Shown here: positions 7,565 to 14,921 of the stretch, one piece after another
How positions within the stretch are numbered: the first letter of the stretch is position 1
Layout: each line of letters opens with the position of its first letter
NCBI GenBank assembly: GCA_027325115.1
Contig: DAHWFG010000151.1
Location: 1-15,104, forward strand
Origin: JAKBCQ01 sp021807585
GTDB lineage: Bacteria > Planctomycetota > Planctomycetia > Isosphaerales > Isosphaeraceae
Reading direction: 5' to 3'
Length of the DNA stretch: 15,104 nucleotides
Position numbers and translations under genes: made by a program
Notes under the pieces: generated by a model
What the model saw: the letters and a program-made list of their open reading frames with translations, nothing else
Database searches by the model: none
What the model was told of the DNA's origin: nothing

Positions 7565-8413
7565 TCAATCTTTGATTAATAGATAAAGCGCTCGGCGCGA
7601 TCCCTCGGAATCGGTCGAATCCAAACACGCGACCGCGCGATACCCCGCCGCGAAAGCCGCCTGAAACGCCGCCCGAGTCGCGAACAGCCGGCGCGAAGCG
7701 CGAGCTCGATCGTCGCTCCTCAACGCCGCGATCGAAACCGGAATCTCAAGCGCGAGCCGCGACGATCGACCGATCGACGAAAGATCCAGTACCGACTCGA
7801 GATCGTGATCGTCGTCGAACCGAGCGTCGGGTCGAATCAAATTTGGAATCATATTTAGATCAATCTGGTCCGTGAGATAAGATCGCGATTCCGCGGGATC
7901 GGTCGGCCAAATCGCGATCAGCCGATCGGTCGGACCCGCCGCGGCGTTGAGCGCGTCGGTTCTTGGCCCGTACATATCTTCAATATAGCGAGACGCGGTC
8001 GCCCCCAGCTTGTTCAGGTTGAATCGCGCATTCCCCGCCTGGAGCGGGTCGAACGCCCACGCGATCGTTTTTAGCCCTTGCGACCGAGCGAAATCGCGCT
8101 GCGCCGTCTTGAGTTTCAGGCCGATTCCCCGGCTCCGATTTCCCGGTATCACTCCTGTGATCTGCGAATATAAACACAACTCGCCTTCGATCCGTCCTAG
8201 AAACGCGAACGAAAGCCCGAGAGCCTCGCCTTGCGGCGTAAACGCCCCCAAAACAAGCCCGCCGTGAAGCTGAACCGAAACCATCGTCGCGATCGGAACA
8301 AGATATCCGGGCTCGACGATCCCCCAAGCGAGCCGTTGCGCCGTTTGGCACGCGCGATATTCGGCGGGGGTCGCCGCGGGACGAATCGTATACTCTTCTT
8401 GTGTTGAAGTCAT
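7565..8413 (-). CDS. GNAT-family N-acyltransferase, probable amino acid N-succinyltransferase
   Basis: The last gene of the three-gene operon encodes 282 residues. It resembles the COG3375-type GNAT proteins that accompany MenC-like racemases. The acyl-CoA pyrophosphate loop is RSRGIG at residues 93-98 (R-x-x-G-x-G), after a strand ending ITGVIPG and followed by a helix and the strand TIAWAFDPLQAGNARF. By analogy with the Geobacillus kaustophilus gene cluster, it would transfer a succinyl group from succinyl-CoA to the amino group of D-amino acids. Acetyl-CoA use cannot be excluded from sequence. No signal peptide is seen, so it should be cytoplasmic. Its ATG lies 19 nt after the M20 stop, behind an AT-rich leader with no Shine-Dalgarno site. 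The C-terminal part, after about residue 170, is less conserved in my reading. Confidence 0.8.
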   Translation of the reverse strand: MTSTQEEYTIRPAATPAEYRACQTAQRLAWGIVEPGYLVPIATMVSVQLHGGLVLGAFTPQGEALGLSFAFLGRIEGELCLYSQITGVIPGNRSRGIGLKLKTAQRDFARSQGLKTIAWAFDPLQAGNARFNLNKLGATASRYIEDMYGPRTDALNAAAGPTDRLIAIWPTDPAESRSYLTDQIDLNMIPNLIRPDARFDDDHDLESVLDLSSIGRSSRLALEIPVSIAALRSDDRARASRRLFATRAAFQAAFAAGYRAVACLDSTDSEGSRRALYLLIKD

Positions 8414-8432
8414 TGAAATAAATTATGTGTTG

Positions 8433-9620
8433 TTAAAGATATAATAAGAGGAGCGCGAACAGCGCGGCGCGGCGGGGGATTTCTTCGAGAATCACGTGTT
8501 CGTCCTCGGCGTGGGCGCCCGCTCCCGGAACGCCCAGACCGTCGAGCGTCGCGATCAAAGGCGCGGTGAAGTTGGCGTCGCTCCCCCCTCCCGTCGACGC
8601 CTCGGTCAGATCGAGATCGAGCGATTTCGCGATCGATCGAGCGCGGTCGAAAAGCTCGGCGATCGCCGCGGTCCGTTCCATCGGCGGGCGGTTGAATCCT
8701 CCCGATACGACGACCTTCGTTCCCGGCAGCAGAGCTTTGAGCGAGGCGAACGCACGTTCGATGCGCTCGGCCTCGGCCGCGTTCGAGACCCGCGCGTCGA
8801 TCTCGGCCGAGGCGTGCGCCGCGACGACGTTCACACCCGACCCTCCCTCAATTAAACCGACGTTTAACGTCGTTCCGCGTGAGAGATCTTGAAACGAGGG
8901 AATGTTGACAATCTGATGTGCGAGTTCGACGATCGCGTTCGCCCCTTTTTCGGGCTCGACCCCGGCGTGCGCCGCTTTTCCCAGGGCTTCGATACGAAAC
9001 CGACCGACTCCTTTCCGCGCGGTTTTGAGCGAGCCGTCGGCCGTCGGCGGCTCGACGACGAGCGCGAACTCGCTTCGCCGCGCCAGGCGTTCGATGTGGG
9101 GTCGAGACTCGGGCGATCCGATCTCCTCGTCGGAACCGAGCAGAAGCGTTACGCGACGAGCAAGATCGAGCCCAAGGTCGCGGATCGCCGCGACCGCGAA
9201 CTCGATCACCACGACGCTCGCCTTCATGTCGTAAGACCCCGGTCCAAAGCCGCGGCCGCGGTCGATTCGAAACGGCCTCCTAAGAGCCGTCCCCGCCGGC
9301 CAAACCGTGTCGAAATGACCAATAATCAAGATCGGTTTGGAATCGGTATCCGTCGATTCAGGACCAAAACGAATCAGTAAATGATCTCCGCCTTGCGCGT
9401 TTGCGATTCGTTCGCCGCGGCCTCCCGCGGCGGTGAACCGCGGTTCAATCTTGCGGGAAAGCGCGTCGAGGAGCGTTTTGTCGCGGCTCGGCGTGTCGTG
9501 ATTCACATAACACGCGAGCGTTTCAATCATCGCGTCGGAATTGTCATGCATATATGCATCGATACGTTTGGCGATCGCGATTCGATCGCCGAGATCGATC
9601 GTTTGTTTTGAGATATTCAT
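8433..9620 (-). CDS. M20-family metallo-hydrolase, probable N-succinyl-L-amino acid hydrolase
   Basis: This 395-residue protein is a full-length M20 peptidase/deacylase of the glutamate carboxypeptidase group. The metal ligands and catalytic residues are visible: GHFDTV with His102 and Asp104, GPGSYDMK with Asp131, SDEEIGS with catalytic Glu165 and Glu166, VVEPP with Glu190, and GAGAH with His370. The lid dimerisation domain runs roughly from 202 to 310 and contains GKAAHAGVEPEKGANAI. No signal peptide is present, so it probably acts in the cytoplasm. In the operon it would remove succinate from N-succinyl-L-amino acids, the step that makes the pathway irreversible. Carboxypeptidase or acetyl-amino acid hydrolase activity are alternatives. 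The start lies 10 nt after the racemase stop without a Shine-Dalgarno site. Confidence 0.87.
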   Translation of the reverse strand: MNISKQTIDLGDRIAIAKRIDAYMHDNSDAMIETLACYVNHDTPSRDKTLLDALSRKIEPRFTAAGGRGERIANAQGGDHLLIRFGPESTDTDSKPILIIGHFDTVWPAGTALRRPFRIDRGRGFGPGSYDMKASVVVIEFAVAAIRDLGLDLARRVTLLLGSDEEIGSPESRPHIERLARRSEFALVVEPPTADGSLKTARKGVGRFRIEALGKAAHAGVEPEKGANAIVELAHQIVNIPSFQDLSRGTTLNVGLIEGGSGVNVVAAHASAEIDARVSNAAEAERIERAFASLKALLPGTKVVVSGGFNRPPMERTAAIAELFDRARSIAKSLDLDLTEASTGGGSDANFTAPLIATLDGLGVPGAGAHAEDEHVILEEIPRRAALFALLLLYL

Positions 9621-9630
9621 AATAAATAAA

Positions 9631-10737
9631 TCATATAGTAAAATCTCGATAATATAACGAGCCGCATTCGATTCGATCGCGCAGCGGCTCGACTCCGAGC
9701 CCCGGTCCTTTTGGAACGGCGACGACTCCCCGGTCGGCCAAAATCGGCGGATCGATCAGATCTTCGTGATAATATCGATCCGAGCCCGAGATATCGCCGG
9801 GTAGGGTGAAGCCGGGGAGGCTCGCGAGCGCGAGGTTCGCGGCCCTGCCGATTCCGAACTCGTGCATCCCTCCGCACCACACGGGGACGTTCCGCCCAAG
9901 GCAATGATCGTGAATTCGCTTGGCTTCAAGCAATCCGCCGACTCGGCTCGTTTTGACGTTGATCACGCGGCACGAACCGAGATCGAGCGCCTTGCGGGCG
10001 TCCTCGGCGGTGTGAACGCTTTCGTCAAGACAGATCGGCGTTCGCATCATCGCTTGAAGCCGTGCATGATCGATGATGTCGTCGTCGGCGAGCGGTTGTT
10101 CGATCAATAAAAGATTGAAATCATCGAGAGGTTTGAGATGTTGAAGATCGTCAAGCGTGTACGCCGAATTGGCGTCGACCTGAAGCGGAAATTCGCGACA
10201 TCGATCGCGCACGGCTCCGACGATCTCGACGTCCCAACCCGGCTTGATCTTGAGCTTGACGCGCTTATACCCGAGCGCTATGAAGCGATCGATCTGATCG
10301 AAGAGGATCGCGGGTTCGCTTTCGATCCCCAGGCTCACCCCCGATTCGATCGTCGCGCGCGTTCCTCCCAGCAGCTCGGCGACCGATTTCCCGCGCGCTT
10401 TCCCGAGCGCGTCCCAGCACGCGATCTCGAGCCCCGCTTTGGCGAAGCGATTTCCTTTCACATTCCGATACAATCGTGTGAACTCGTCGATCGAAGTCCA
10501 TTCGCGGCCGATCGTCGCGGGGATCAGGAAATCTTCGAGGATATGACGACACGTTTGGGTCGTCTCGGCGCAGTAGTACGGATCCGCGGGGCTCGCGCAC
10601 TCGCCCCAACCGATCGCCCCGTCGGCGTCGATTTTGAGCACGATGTGATCGATCCGGTCCTTCGAACTCGAACTCGTCGTGAAGCCTCGCACGAGCGGCA
10701 GCCGAACGATCCACAATTGCACACGGTCGATTCGCAT
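9631..10737 (-). CDS. menC: Enolase-superfamily N-succinylamino acid racemase / o-succinylbenzoate synthase
   Basis: The first gene of the operon encodes 368 residues, the usual length for the MenC/NSAR group of the muconate lactonising enzyme subgroup. Catalytic and metal residues are in place: the K-x-K pair Lys161 and Lys163 (KLK), Asp188 in VDAN, Glu213 in LIEQPL, Asp238 in LDES and the second catalytic Lys262 in NVKTSRVGG. The N-terminal capping domain covers about 1-125. Members of this family can make o-succinylbenzoate for menaquinone, racemise N-succinylamino acids, or do both. No other men genes are present, whereas an M20 hydrolase and a GNAT transferase follow directly, so the racemase role in D- to L-amino acid conversion is favoured. 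The symbol menC is the family name, not a claim about menaquinone. No strong ribosome binding site precedes the ATG. Confidence 0.9.
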   Translation of the reverse strand: MRIDRVQLWIVRLPLVRGFTTSSSSKDRIDHIVLKIDADGAIGWGECASPADPYYCAETTQTCRHILEDFLIPATIGREWTSIDEFTRLYRNVKGNRFAKAGLEIACWDALGKARGKSVAELLGGTRATIESGVSLGIESEPAILFDQIDRFIALGYKRVKLKIKPGWDVEIVGAVRDRCREFPLQVDANSAYTLDDLQHLKPLDDFNLLLIEQPLADDDIIDHARLQAMMRTPICLDESVHTAEDARKALDLGSCRVINVKTSRVGGLLEAKRIHDHCLGRNVPVWCGGMHEFGIGRAANLALASLPGFTLPGDISGSDRYYHEDLIDPPILADRGVVAVPKGPGLGVEPLRDRIECGSLYYRDFTI

Positions 10738-11255
10738 AAAATACCATGCTGGATGTAATAGGGATCGTTACGCCCCGATTCACCGCTGAAGGTTGCATTT
10801 CGGTCGATGCATCATCGTCCAATCCGAACCGCGATATCGAAAGACGGCTCTCAAAATCATCGGCCTCATCGTCGTCAATCATACCAGAATCGCCGGGGGA
10901 ATCACCACGCGGCCCGCGCGGAGGAAAGCGGACGGCTGCGGAACGCGTGAGATCAAGCGGATTGTCGCTCAGATCGCGTATGATTGATCGGATCGTCGAG
11001 TCGTCTCCCGGTCGAGCGATTCGATCTCCGAACCGTTTCGCACCGACAAATCGATATTTATCCAGAATACCCAATAACAAATATTATTAAAATAATTATA
11101 ACAAAAATGTATAATGAATATAAACCATAAGTAAAAAAAATCAAACCGGGCCCCCGGAAAGGATAATGGTATAAAATTATATAATTCATAAAAATATGTT
11201 AAAAAACAAGTTTAAATGTACCTCGATCCCCGGTTCGTCGGTCTCTTTTGGATAA
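10738..11255. other. Intergenic region upstream of the racemase operon, AT-rich on its right side
   Basis: No gene is supported in this stretch. The left part to about 11050 has open frames on both strands, but none resembles a protein family: the minus-strand one starts at a TTG and continues out of frame into the racemase gene, and the plus-strand one is dominated by Ser, Arg and Pro. From about 11075 to 11220 the base composition becomes strongly AT-rich, in contrast to both flanks. It contains an A8 run at 11133-11140 next to a short GC stem at 11146-11157. The promoter of the minus-strand operon is expected here, but I could not place it. Confidence 0.5.
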
Positions 11256-11492
11256 ATGACGACTCCGTACCGGCCGGAGCCTTCATCGTCGAACGATTCT
11301 TCCGCGCCGCAGAGGATTTGCCTTGAAACGAGGGAAATGCTATTGTATAGGTACGTACGAGATCGCACGGGAACCGTACGCTCCGAAGTATTCGCGCCGC
11401 CGCCGATTACGTTTGATACGGCCCGAGCGATCGTTCGCCGCAAGCCGAACGATCCGGTCGAGGTCGACCACGCCGAATCCGAACCTGGATGA
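11256..11492 (+). CDS. Possible small protein of 78 residues upstream of the Mrr-like gene
   Basis: This short ATG frame ends 10 nt before the preferred start of the nuclease gene. The protein is balanced in composition (PYRPEP near the start, LETREMLLYRYVRDR in the middle, PVEVDHAESEP at the end) and less repetitive than the competing nuclease N-terminal extension in another frame. I recognise no family. There is no good Shine-Dalgarno site before its ATG. If real, it may be translationally coupled to the nuclease gene and could be a partner or leader peptide. A minus-strand frame over the same bases is also plausible by composition, so confidence is low. Confidence 0.3.
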   Translation: MTTPYRPEPSSSNDSSAPQRICLETREMLLYRYVRDRTGTVRSEVFAPPPITFDTARAIVRRKPNDPVEVDHAESEPG

Positions 11493-11502
11493 TGGAATCC
11501 CC

Positions 11503-13275
11503 ATGCCGACCCGGTATCACTACGTAGCATCGATTTCCAATGATTACCTCGGGGTCATGAAAGTCGTTCGAGCCGCTACCAGATCAGAGCTCGAGTACAA
11601 AGTCGAGGCTCAGCTTCGGAATTGGAGCTTCAGAGAAAACGCCGCGCGGGAGAGAAACAACAAGCGGATCGCACGCGAGCAAAAAGAGTCCGAGCGCGAT
11701 TCCGCTCGTCTCAAAATTGAAAAGATGAAATTTGACGCGGCGCAAGCCGCCGAAGCCGAAAAAGATAAAATTAGTGCATATAATAATATTCTAATAGAAA
11801 GCGTCGGAGTCGACTTCTCGCTCGAATGGGAAGATTATTACGACCGCCAGGAGTTCCCTCCATTCGACTTTCGGCGAGAGAAACCCGATAAGGATAGGAT
11901 CAGGATTCAACTTCTCGGAGAGAAACCGACTCGACGGATCGTCGCGTCGATCGAACCCGAGACTCCGAGTTTCCTCGAATTTCTCCTCCCGTTCGTTCGG
12001 CGTAGCCGAATTCGCCGCGAACAAGAAGCCGAGTCGCGCTTCCAATATGAGAACGCCAAAGCCGAAGCGGAGTTCCTCAAACGATCCAAGGAATATCGAA
12101 AGCGAGAAAATGAAGTCGTCGAGGCGTTCAACGCGGAGGTGCGCGAATATAACGACGAACTAAAAATCGAATATCAGAAATACAAAAACGACCGCGATCG
12201 GTTTCTCCATCGACAGAAAACTCACAACGACAAGATCTCGGAGCTTCGATTCCAATATGAGGAAAAATCGACACCGGCGATCAATGAATATATCAATCTT
12301 GTATTTGAGCGTTTTTCGAAATCCGACGCGATCCTCTCCGAATCTCCCCGGACGAGATTCGATCAACCCAGCCGAACTCTCGTCGTCGATCAATCCCTTC
12401 CCTCGCCTTCGCAGGTTCCGAAAATCATTGATTTTAAGTTTATAACGGCGCATAAATCAATCAATCCGGTTGAAATGAAACCGAAGGAATTCGAAGTTTT
12501 TTACGAATCGATCGTTCAACAGATCGCCCTCAGGACGATCAACGTGGTCGTCGGCGCCGATTACGCTCACGCGATTGAAGCGGTCGTTATTAACGGTTGG
12601 GTTAGCGACATCGATCGAAAGACGGGTAGGCGATTCACCTCGTGCGTCTTGAGTTGTGAAACGTCGCGAGAGATATTCATGGAACTGGATTTGACTCATG
12701 TCTCTCCCAAAGATTGTATTCGTGGCCTCAAGGGAATCACCGCGGGGCCGCTCATCATGACCGCTCCCGTCAAACCCATCATGCAAATCGACAGGTCCGA
12801 CTCCCGATTCGTCGAATCCAGACAAGTCCTTAACGAAATCGGCCCGGAATGCAACTTGGCGGCGATGGATTGGGAGCAATTCGAACACCTGGTGAGAGAG
12901 CTGTTTGAGAAGGAATTCGCCCGATCGGAGGGAGAAGTCAGGGTGACTCAGGCGAGTCGAGACGGAGGAGTCGACGCGATCGCGTTCGATCCCGATCCGA
13001 TTCGAGGCGGAAAATTCGTGATCCAGGCCAAACGCTACAACATCGTCGTACCCGTATCCGCGGTTCGCGACTTGTACGGAACGACGATCGCCGAAGGCGC
13101 CGTAAAAGGCATACTCGTCACCACAAGTCATTTCGGTCGCGACAGCCGGGAATTCGCCAAGGATAAACCTATCTCATTAATAGACGGCGAAAATCTCGTT
13201 TATATGTTCCAGCAACACGGAAGAACCTTCAACATCACGACGCTCCCGAAGGGGGACCCGCGGCGTGGATTCTGA
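11503..13275 (+). CDS. Coiled-coil protein with C-terminal Mrr-type PD-(D/E)xK restriction endonuclease domain
   Basis: With the ATG at 11503 the protein has 590 residues. Two charged segments at about 43-90 and 168-255 look like coiled coils, with a less regular stretch between them. A folded middle domain lies at about 305-425. The Mrr catalytic domain covers about 455-580: MDWEQFEHLVRELFE is the entry helix, DGGVD at 487-491 carries the metal-binding Asp, and QAKRY at 508-512 carries the catalytic Gln-x-Lys, followed by VRDLYGT and GILVTTSHFG. Similar long coiled-coil Mrr proteins are, from memory, common in actinobacteria as 'restriction endonuclease'. The role is probably cleavage of modified or foreign DNA, unproven. 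The frame stays open upstream to TTG 11323, which has AGAGGA 6 nt before it and would add 60 residues. I reject that extension because it is Arg/Ser-rich and unlike a folded domain. Confidence 0.87.
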   Translation: MPTRYHYVASISNDYLGVMKVVRAATRSELEYKVEAQLRNWSFRENAARERNNKRIAREQKESERDSARLKIEKMKFDAAQAAEAEKDKISAYNNILIESVGVDFSLEWEDYYDRQEFPPFDFRREKPDKDRIRIQLLGEKPTRRIVASIEPETPSFLEFLLPFVRRSRIRREQEAESRFQYENAKAEAEFLKRSKEYRKRENEVVEAFNAEVREYNDELKIEYQKYKNDRDRFLHRQKTHNDKISELRFQYEEKSTPAINEYINLVFERFSKSDAILSESPRTRFDQPSRTLVVDQSLPSPSQVPKIIDFKFITAHKSINPVEMKPKEFEVFYESIVQQIALRTINVVVGADYAHAIEAVVINGWVSDIDRKTGRRFTSCVLSCETSREIFMELDLTHVSPKDCIRGLKGITAGPLIMTAPVKPIMQIDRSDSRFVESRQVLNEIGPECNLAAMDWEQFEHLVRELFEKEFARSEGEVRVTQASRDGGVDAIAFDPDPIRGGKFVIQAKRYNIVVPVSAVRDLYGTTIAEGAVKGILVTTSHFGRDSREFAKDKPISLIDGENLVYMFQQHGRTFNITTLPKGDPRRGF

Positions 13276-13559
13276 TCGACCAAAAATTATTGTCTACATC
13301 AATCAATTATAACTTAACCTATTTCATTTTCAATATCGGACGGATTTCCCGGAAGCGATCGGGGATTGTCGTCGAGTTCAATATCCAGAGATATTCATCG
13401 CACAATCACATAATAGATAAATAATAATTTATTATGAATGTTTATGGTGGTAAGTGGAGTGCGATCCGTGAGATTCGACTTGTCGTTTCAGACGACGCTT
13501 TCGTATCGCCGGACGATCGATTACGGATACATAATCAAGCAAAATAGAATGAAATGCCG
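13276..13559. other. Convergent intergenic region between the Mrr-like and propeller genes
   Basis: Both flanking genes end here, so terminators are expected, but I see no strong GC hairpin with a T-run on either strand. An AT-only near-palindrome lies at about 13419-13434. A weak 5-bp stem (GTCGT and ACGAC) lies at about 13485-13499. No coding frame is supported. Confidence 0.5.
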
Positions 13560-14573
13560 TTATTTAATCGATTCTTCTCGGTGAAAGAGCGCATCGATTC
13601 TAGCTCGATCGATCTTGATCCGAACGATCGCGTTGCGATCCCACGTCTCGGCCCGCGCCGCGCCCGCGAACAGCTCGAAGCCGCGATCCGCTCTCGGAGC
13701 GAGTAAAAACGGCGTGACTTCGCCGTGGCGATCGATCGCGGTTCCCGATCGCGCAATCAAAATTCCGCGGTCGATCCAGCCGATTCCGTCGGTCGACGTC
13801 GCGGCGCCGATCCCATCGTGTCGTTCGTATACCATCAGATAACGATCTCCAAAGCGATTGACGTCGACCCCGCCGATATCGCCGCCGAGGACCGCGCCCG
13901 CGGGTTCTTTGATCCAACGGATTCCGTCGGTCGACGTCGCTCGGCCGACGGCTCGGTGCGAATCGGCCGATTTGGGAACGTTCTTCGCGGGAGCGCCGGG
14001 GGGAAGGTCTTTACGGCCGTCATACCACATCGTCAGTCGTCCGTTCTCAACGATCACGCTCGGTCGACCGACAAGGAGCGAATCCCACGAGCCCCGGGCG
14101 CCCGGTTCGAGCGCGGCGCCGCGCTTGGCCCAGGAGATCCCGTCGACCGAAGTCGCAACATCAATCTCGTCGACGACGTCCGATTCGGCTCGCGTGTAAT
14201 ACATATAAAGTTGATCGCGAAATTTAACAACCGAAGGATCATTCACATGATTGGCTGTTTCATCTTCGAGGACGACGCCGAATTTCTTCCAGGCGTTTCC
14301 ATCGCGTGATTCGGCGTAATGGATTCGATCGCGGCCGTCGCGTCCCTGGCCGCCGTACCACACGCGGTAAAGACCTGAATCTTCGACGATGACGGCGGGA
14401 GCGTATACGTTCCCCTCGCCATGCGGAGCGAGTTCGGTTTCGGTCGTCGCAAGCAGCGAAATCTCGACCCGATCGACGAGCTGCGGTTCGCCGGAGCGAG
14501 ATCGACCGATCCGATCGGCCGCGATCGTAGCCAGGGAAATCAAGATCAATATTTTAAATAATCCAGTTTTCAT
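13560..14573 (-). CDS. Secreted five-bladed beta-propeller protein, glycoside hydrolase (GH43/GH32-like) fold
   Basis: The frame is open from 14648, but I take the ATG at 14573, which gives 337 residues and puts a signal peptide at the very start: Lys2, then the hydrophobic run LFKILILISLATIAA and a likely cut after Ala18 or Ala19. There is no lipobox. The mature part has repeated blade motifs: APAV with RVWYGGQG and ESRDGNAW, NDPSVV with LYMYYTRAE and TSVDGISW, GRPSVI with LTMWYDGRKD and TSTDGIRW, then YLMVYERHD with TSTDGIGW, and finally FELFAGAA. Such D-G-x-x-W blades are typical of GH43, GH32 and GH130-like proteins acting on polysaccharides outside the cytoplasm. Which residues are catalytic cannot be settled by eye, and a non-catalytic propeller is possible. 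It stands alone, convergent with the Mrr-like gene. Confidence 0.8.
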   Translation of the reverse strand: MKTGLFKILILISLATIAADRIGRSRSGEPQLVDRVEISLLATTETELAPHGEGNVYAPAVIVEDSGLYRVWYGGQGRDGRDRIHYAESRDGNAWKKFGVVLEDETANHVNDPSVVKFRDQLYMYYTRAESDVVDEIDVATSVDGISWAKRGAALEPGARGSWDSLLVGRPSVIVENGRLTMWYDGRKDLPPGAPAKNVPKSADSHRAVGRATSTDGIRWIKEPAGAVLGGDIGGVDVNRFGDRYLMVYERHDGIGAATSTDGIGWIDRGILIARSGTAIDRHGEVTPFLLAPRADRGFELFAGAARAETWDRNAIVRIKIDRARIDALFHREESIK

Positions 14574-14921
14574 TGATTGAACCCGGGTCTTGTGTGGAAA
14601 AGCTGCCGTTCGGTTTTGCGGACGTTCTTTCTGGATATCGTGCGGCACTTCGTGAGAACGGGGGGGTATGGAGCGCGTCGAATCGAGGCGCTAATCTACC
14701 ACAATCGATCGCCCCGCGTCATTTTGGGATCGTTTGGGTAACATCGATGACTTCGGCTTAATCGCATAAGATTACGTCGATAATTCGGTCCCGCGGTCAC
14801 ACGTGGACTCACCGATCGATTAGGATTTCACGAATCCGTCGATCGACGACTTGACCGAGAGTCGATTCGGCGGACGCGATCGCATCCAATATCATTCGCT
14901 TTTCAAACCCGGAGGTTCCTC
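14574..14921. other. Divergent intergenic region upstream of the propeller and Rpn-like genes
   Basis: This region of 348 bases should carry the promoters of both flanking genes. It includes the rejected 25-codon N-terminal extension of the propeller gene. Visible elements are a small hairpin with GGATT at 14823-14827 and AATCC at 14833-14837, the 10-base palindrome GTCGATCGAC at 14838-14847, and one GCGATCGC octamer at 14876-14883. No promoter could be assigned with confidence. Confidence 0.5.
14911..14915 (+). promoter_or_regulatory. Shine-Dalgarno site that selects the GTG start of the Rpn-like gene
   Basis: GGAGG is followed by a 6-nt spacer and GTG at 14922. The first in-frame ATG is eight codons further in and lacks a comparable site, so the GTG start is preferred. 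Confidence 0.8.

Noticed and set aside
10265..11080. A 271-codon minus-strand frame overlapping the start of the racemase gene
   Set aside because: Most of it is an out-of-frame shadow of the racemase gene; the upstream part starts at a TTG and shows no recognisable domain.
11131..11157. A GC stem next to an A8 run, looking like a minus-strand intrinsic terminator
   Set aside because: The stem is only 4-5 bp (CCGG paired with CCGG) and no supported minus-strand gene ends just before it.
11186..11530. A 114-codon minus-strand frame opposite the start of the Mrr-like gene, followed by a T-run
   Set aside because: Its composition is plausible, but it overlaps the nuclease start, resembles no family and has no clear ribosome binding site; the 78-codon plus-strand frame is an equal or better candidate for the same bases.
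14574..14648. An N-terminal extension of 25 residues on the propeller protein
   Set aside because: The extension would bury the clear signal peptide inside the protein, so the ATG at 14573 is preferred.
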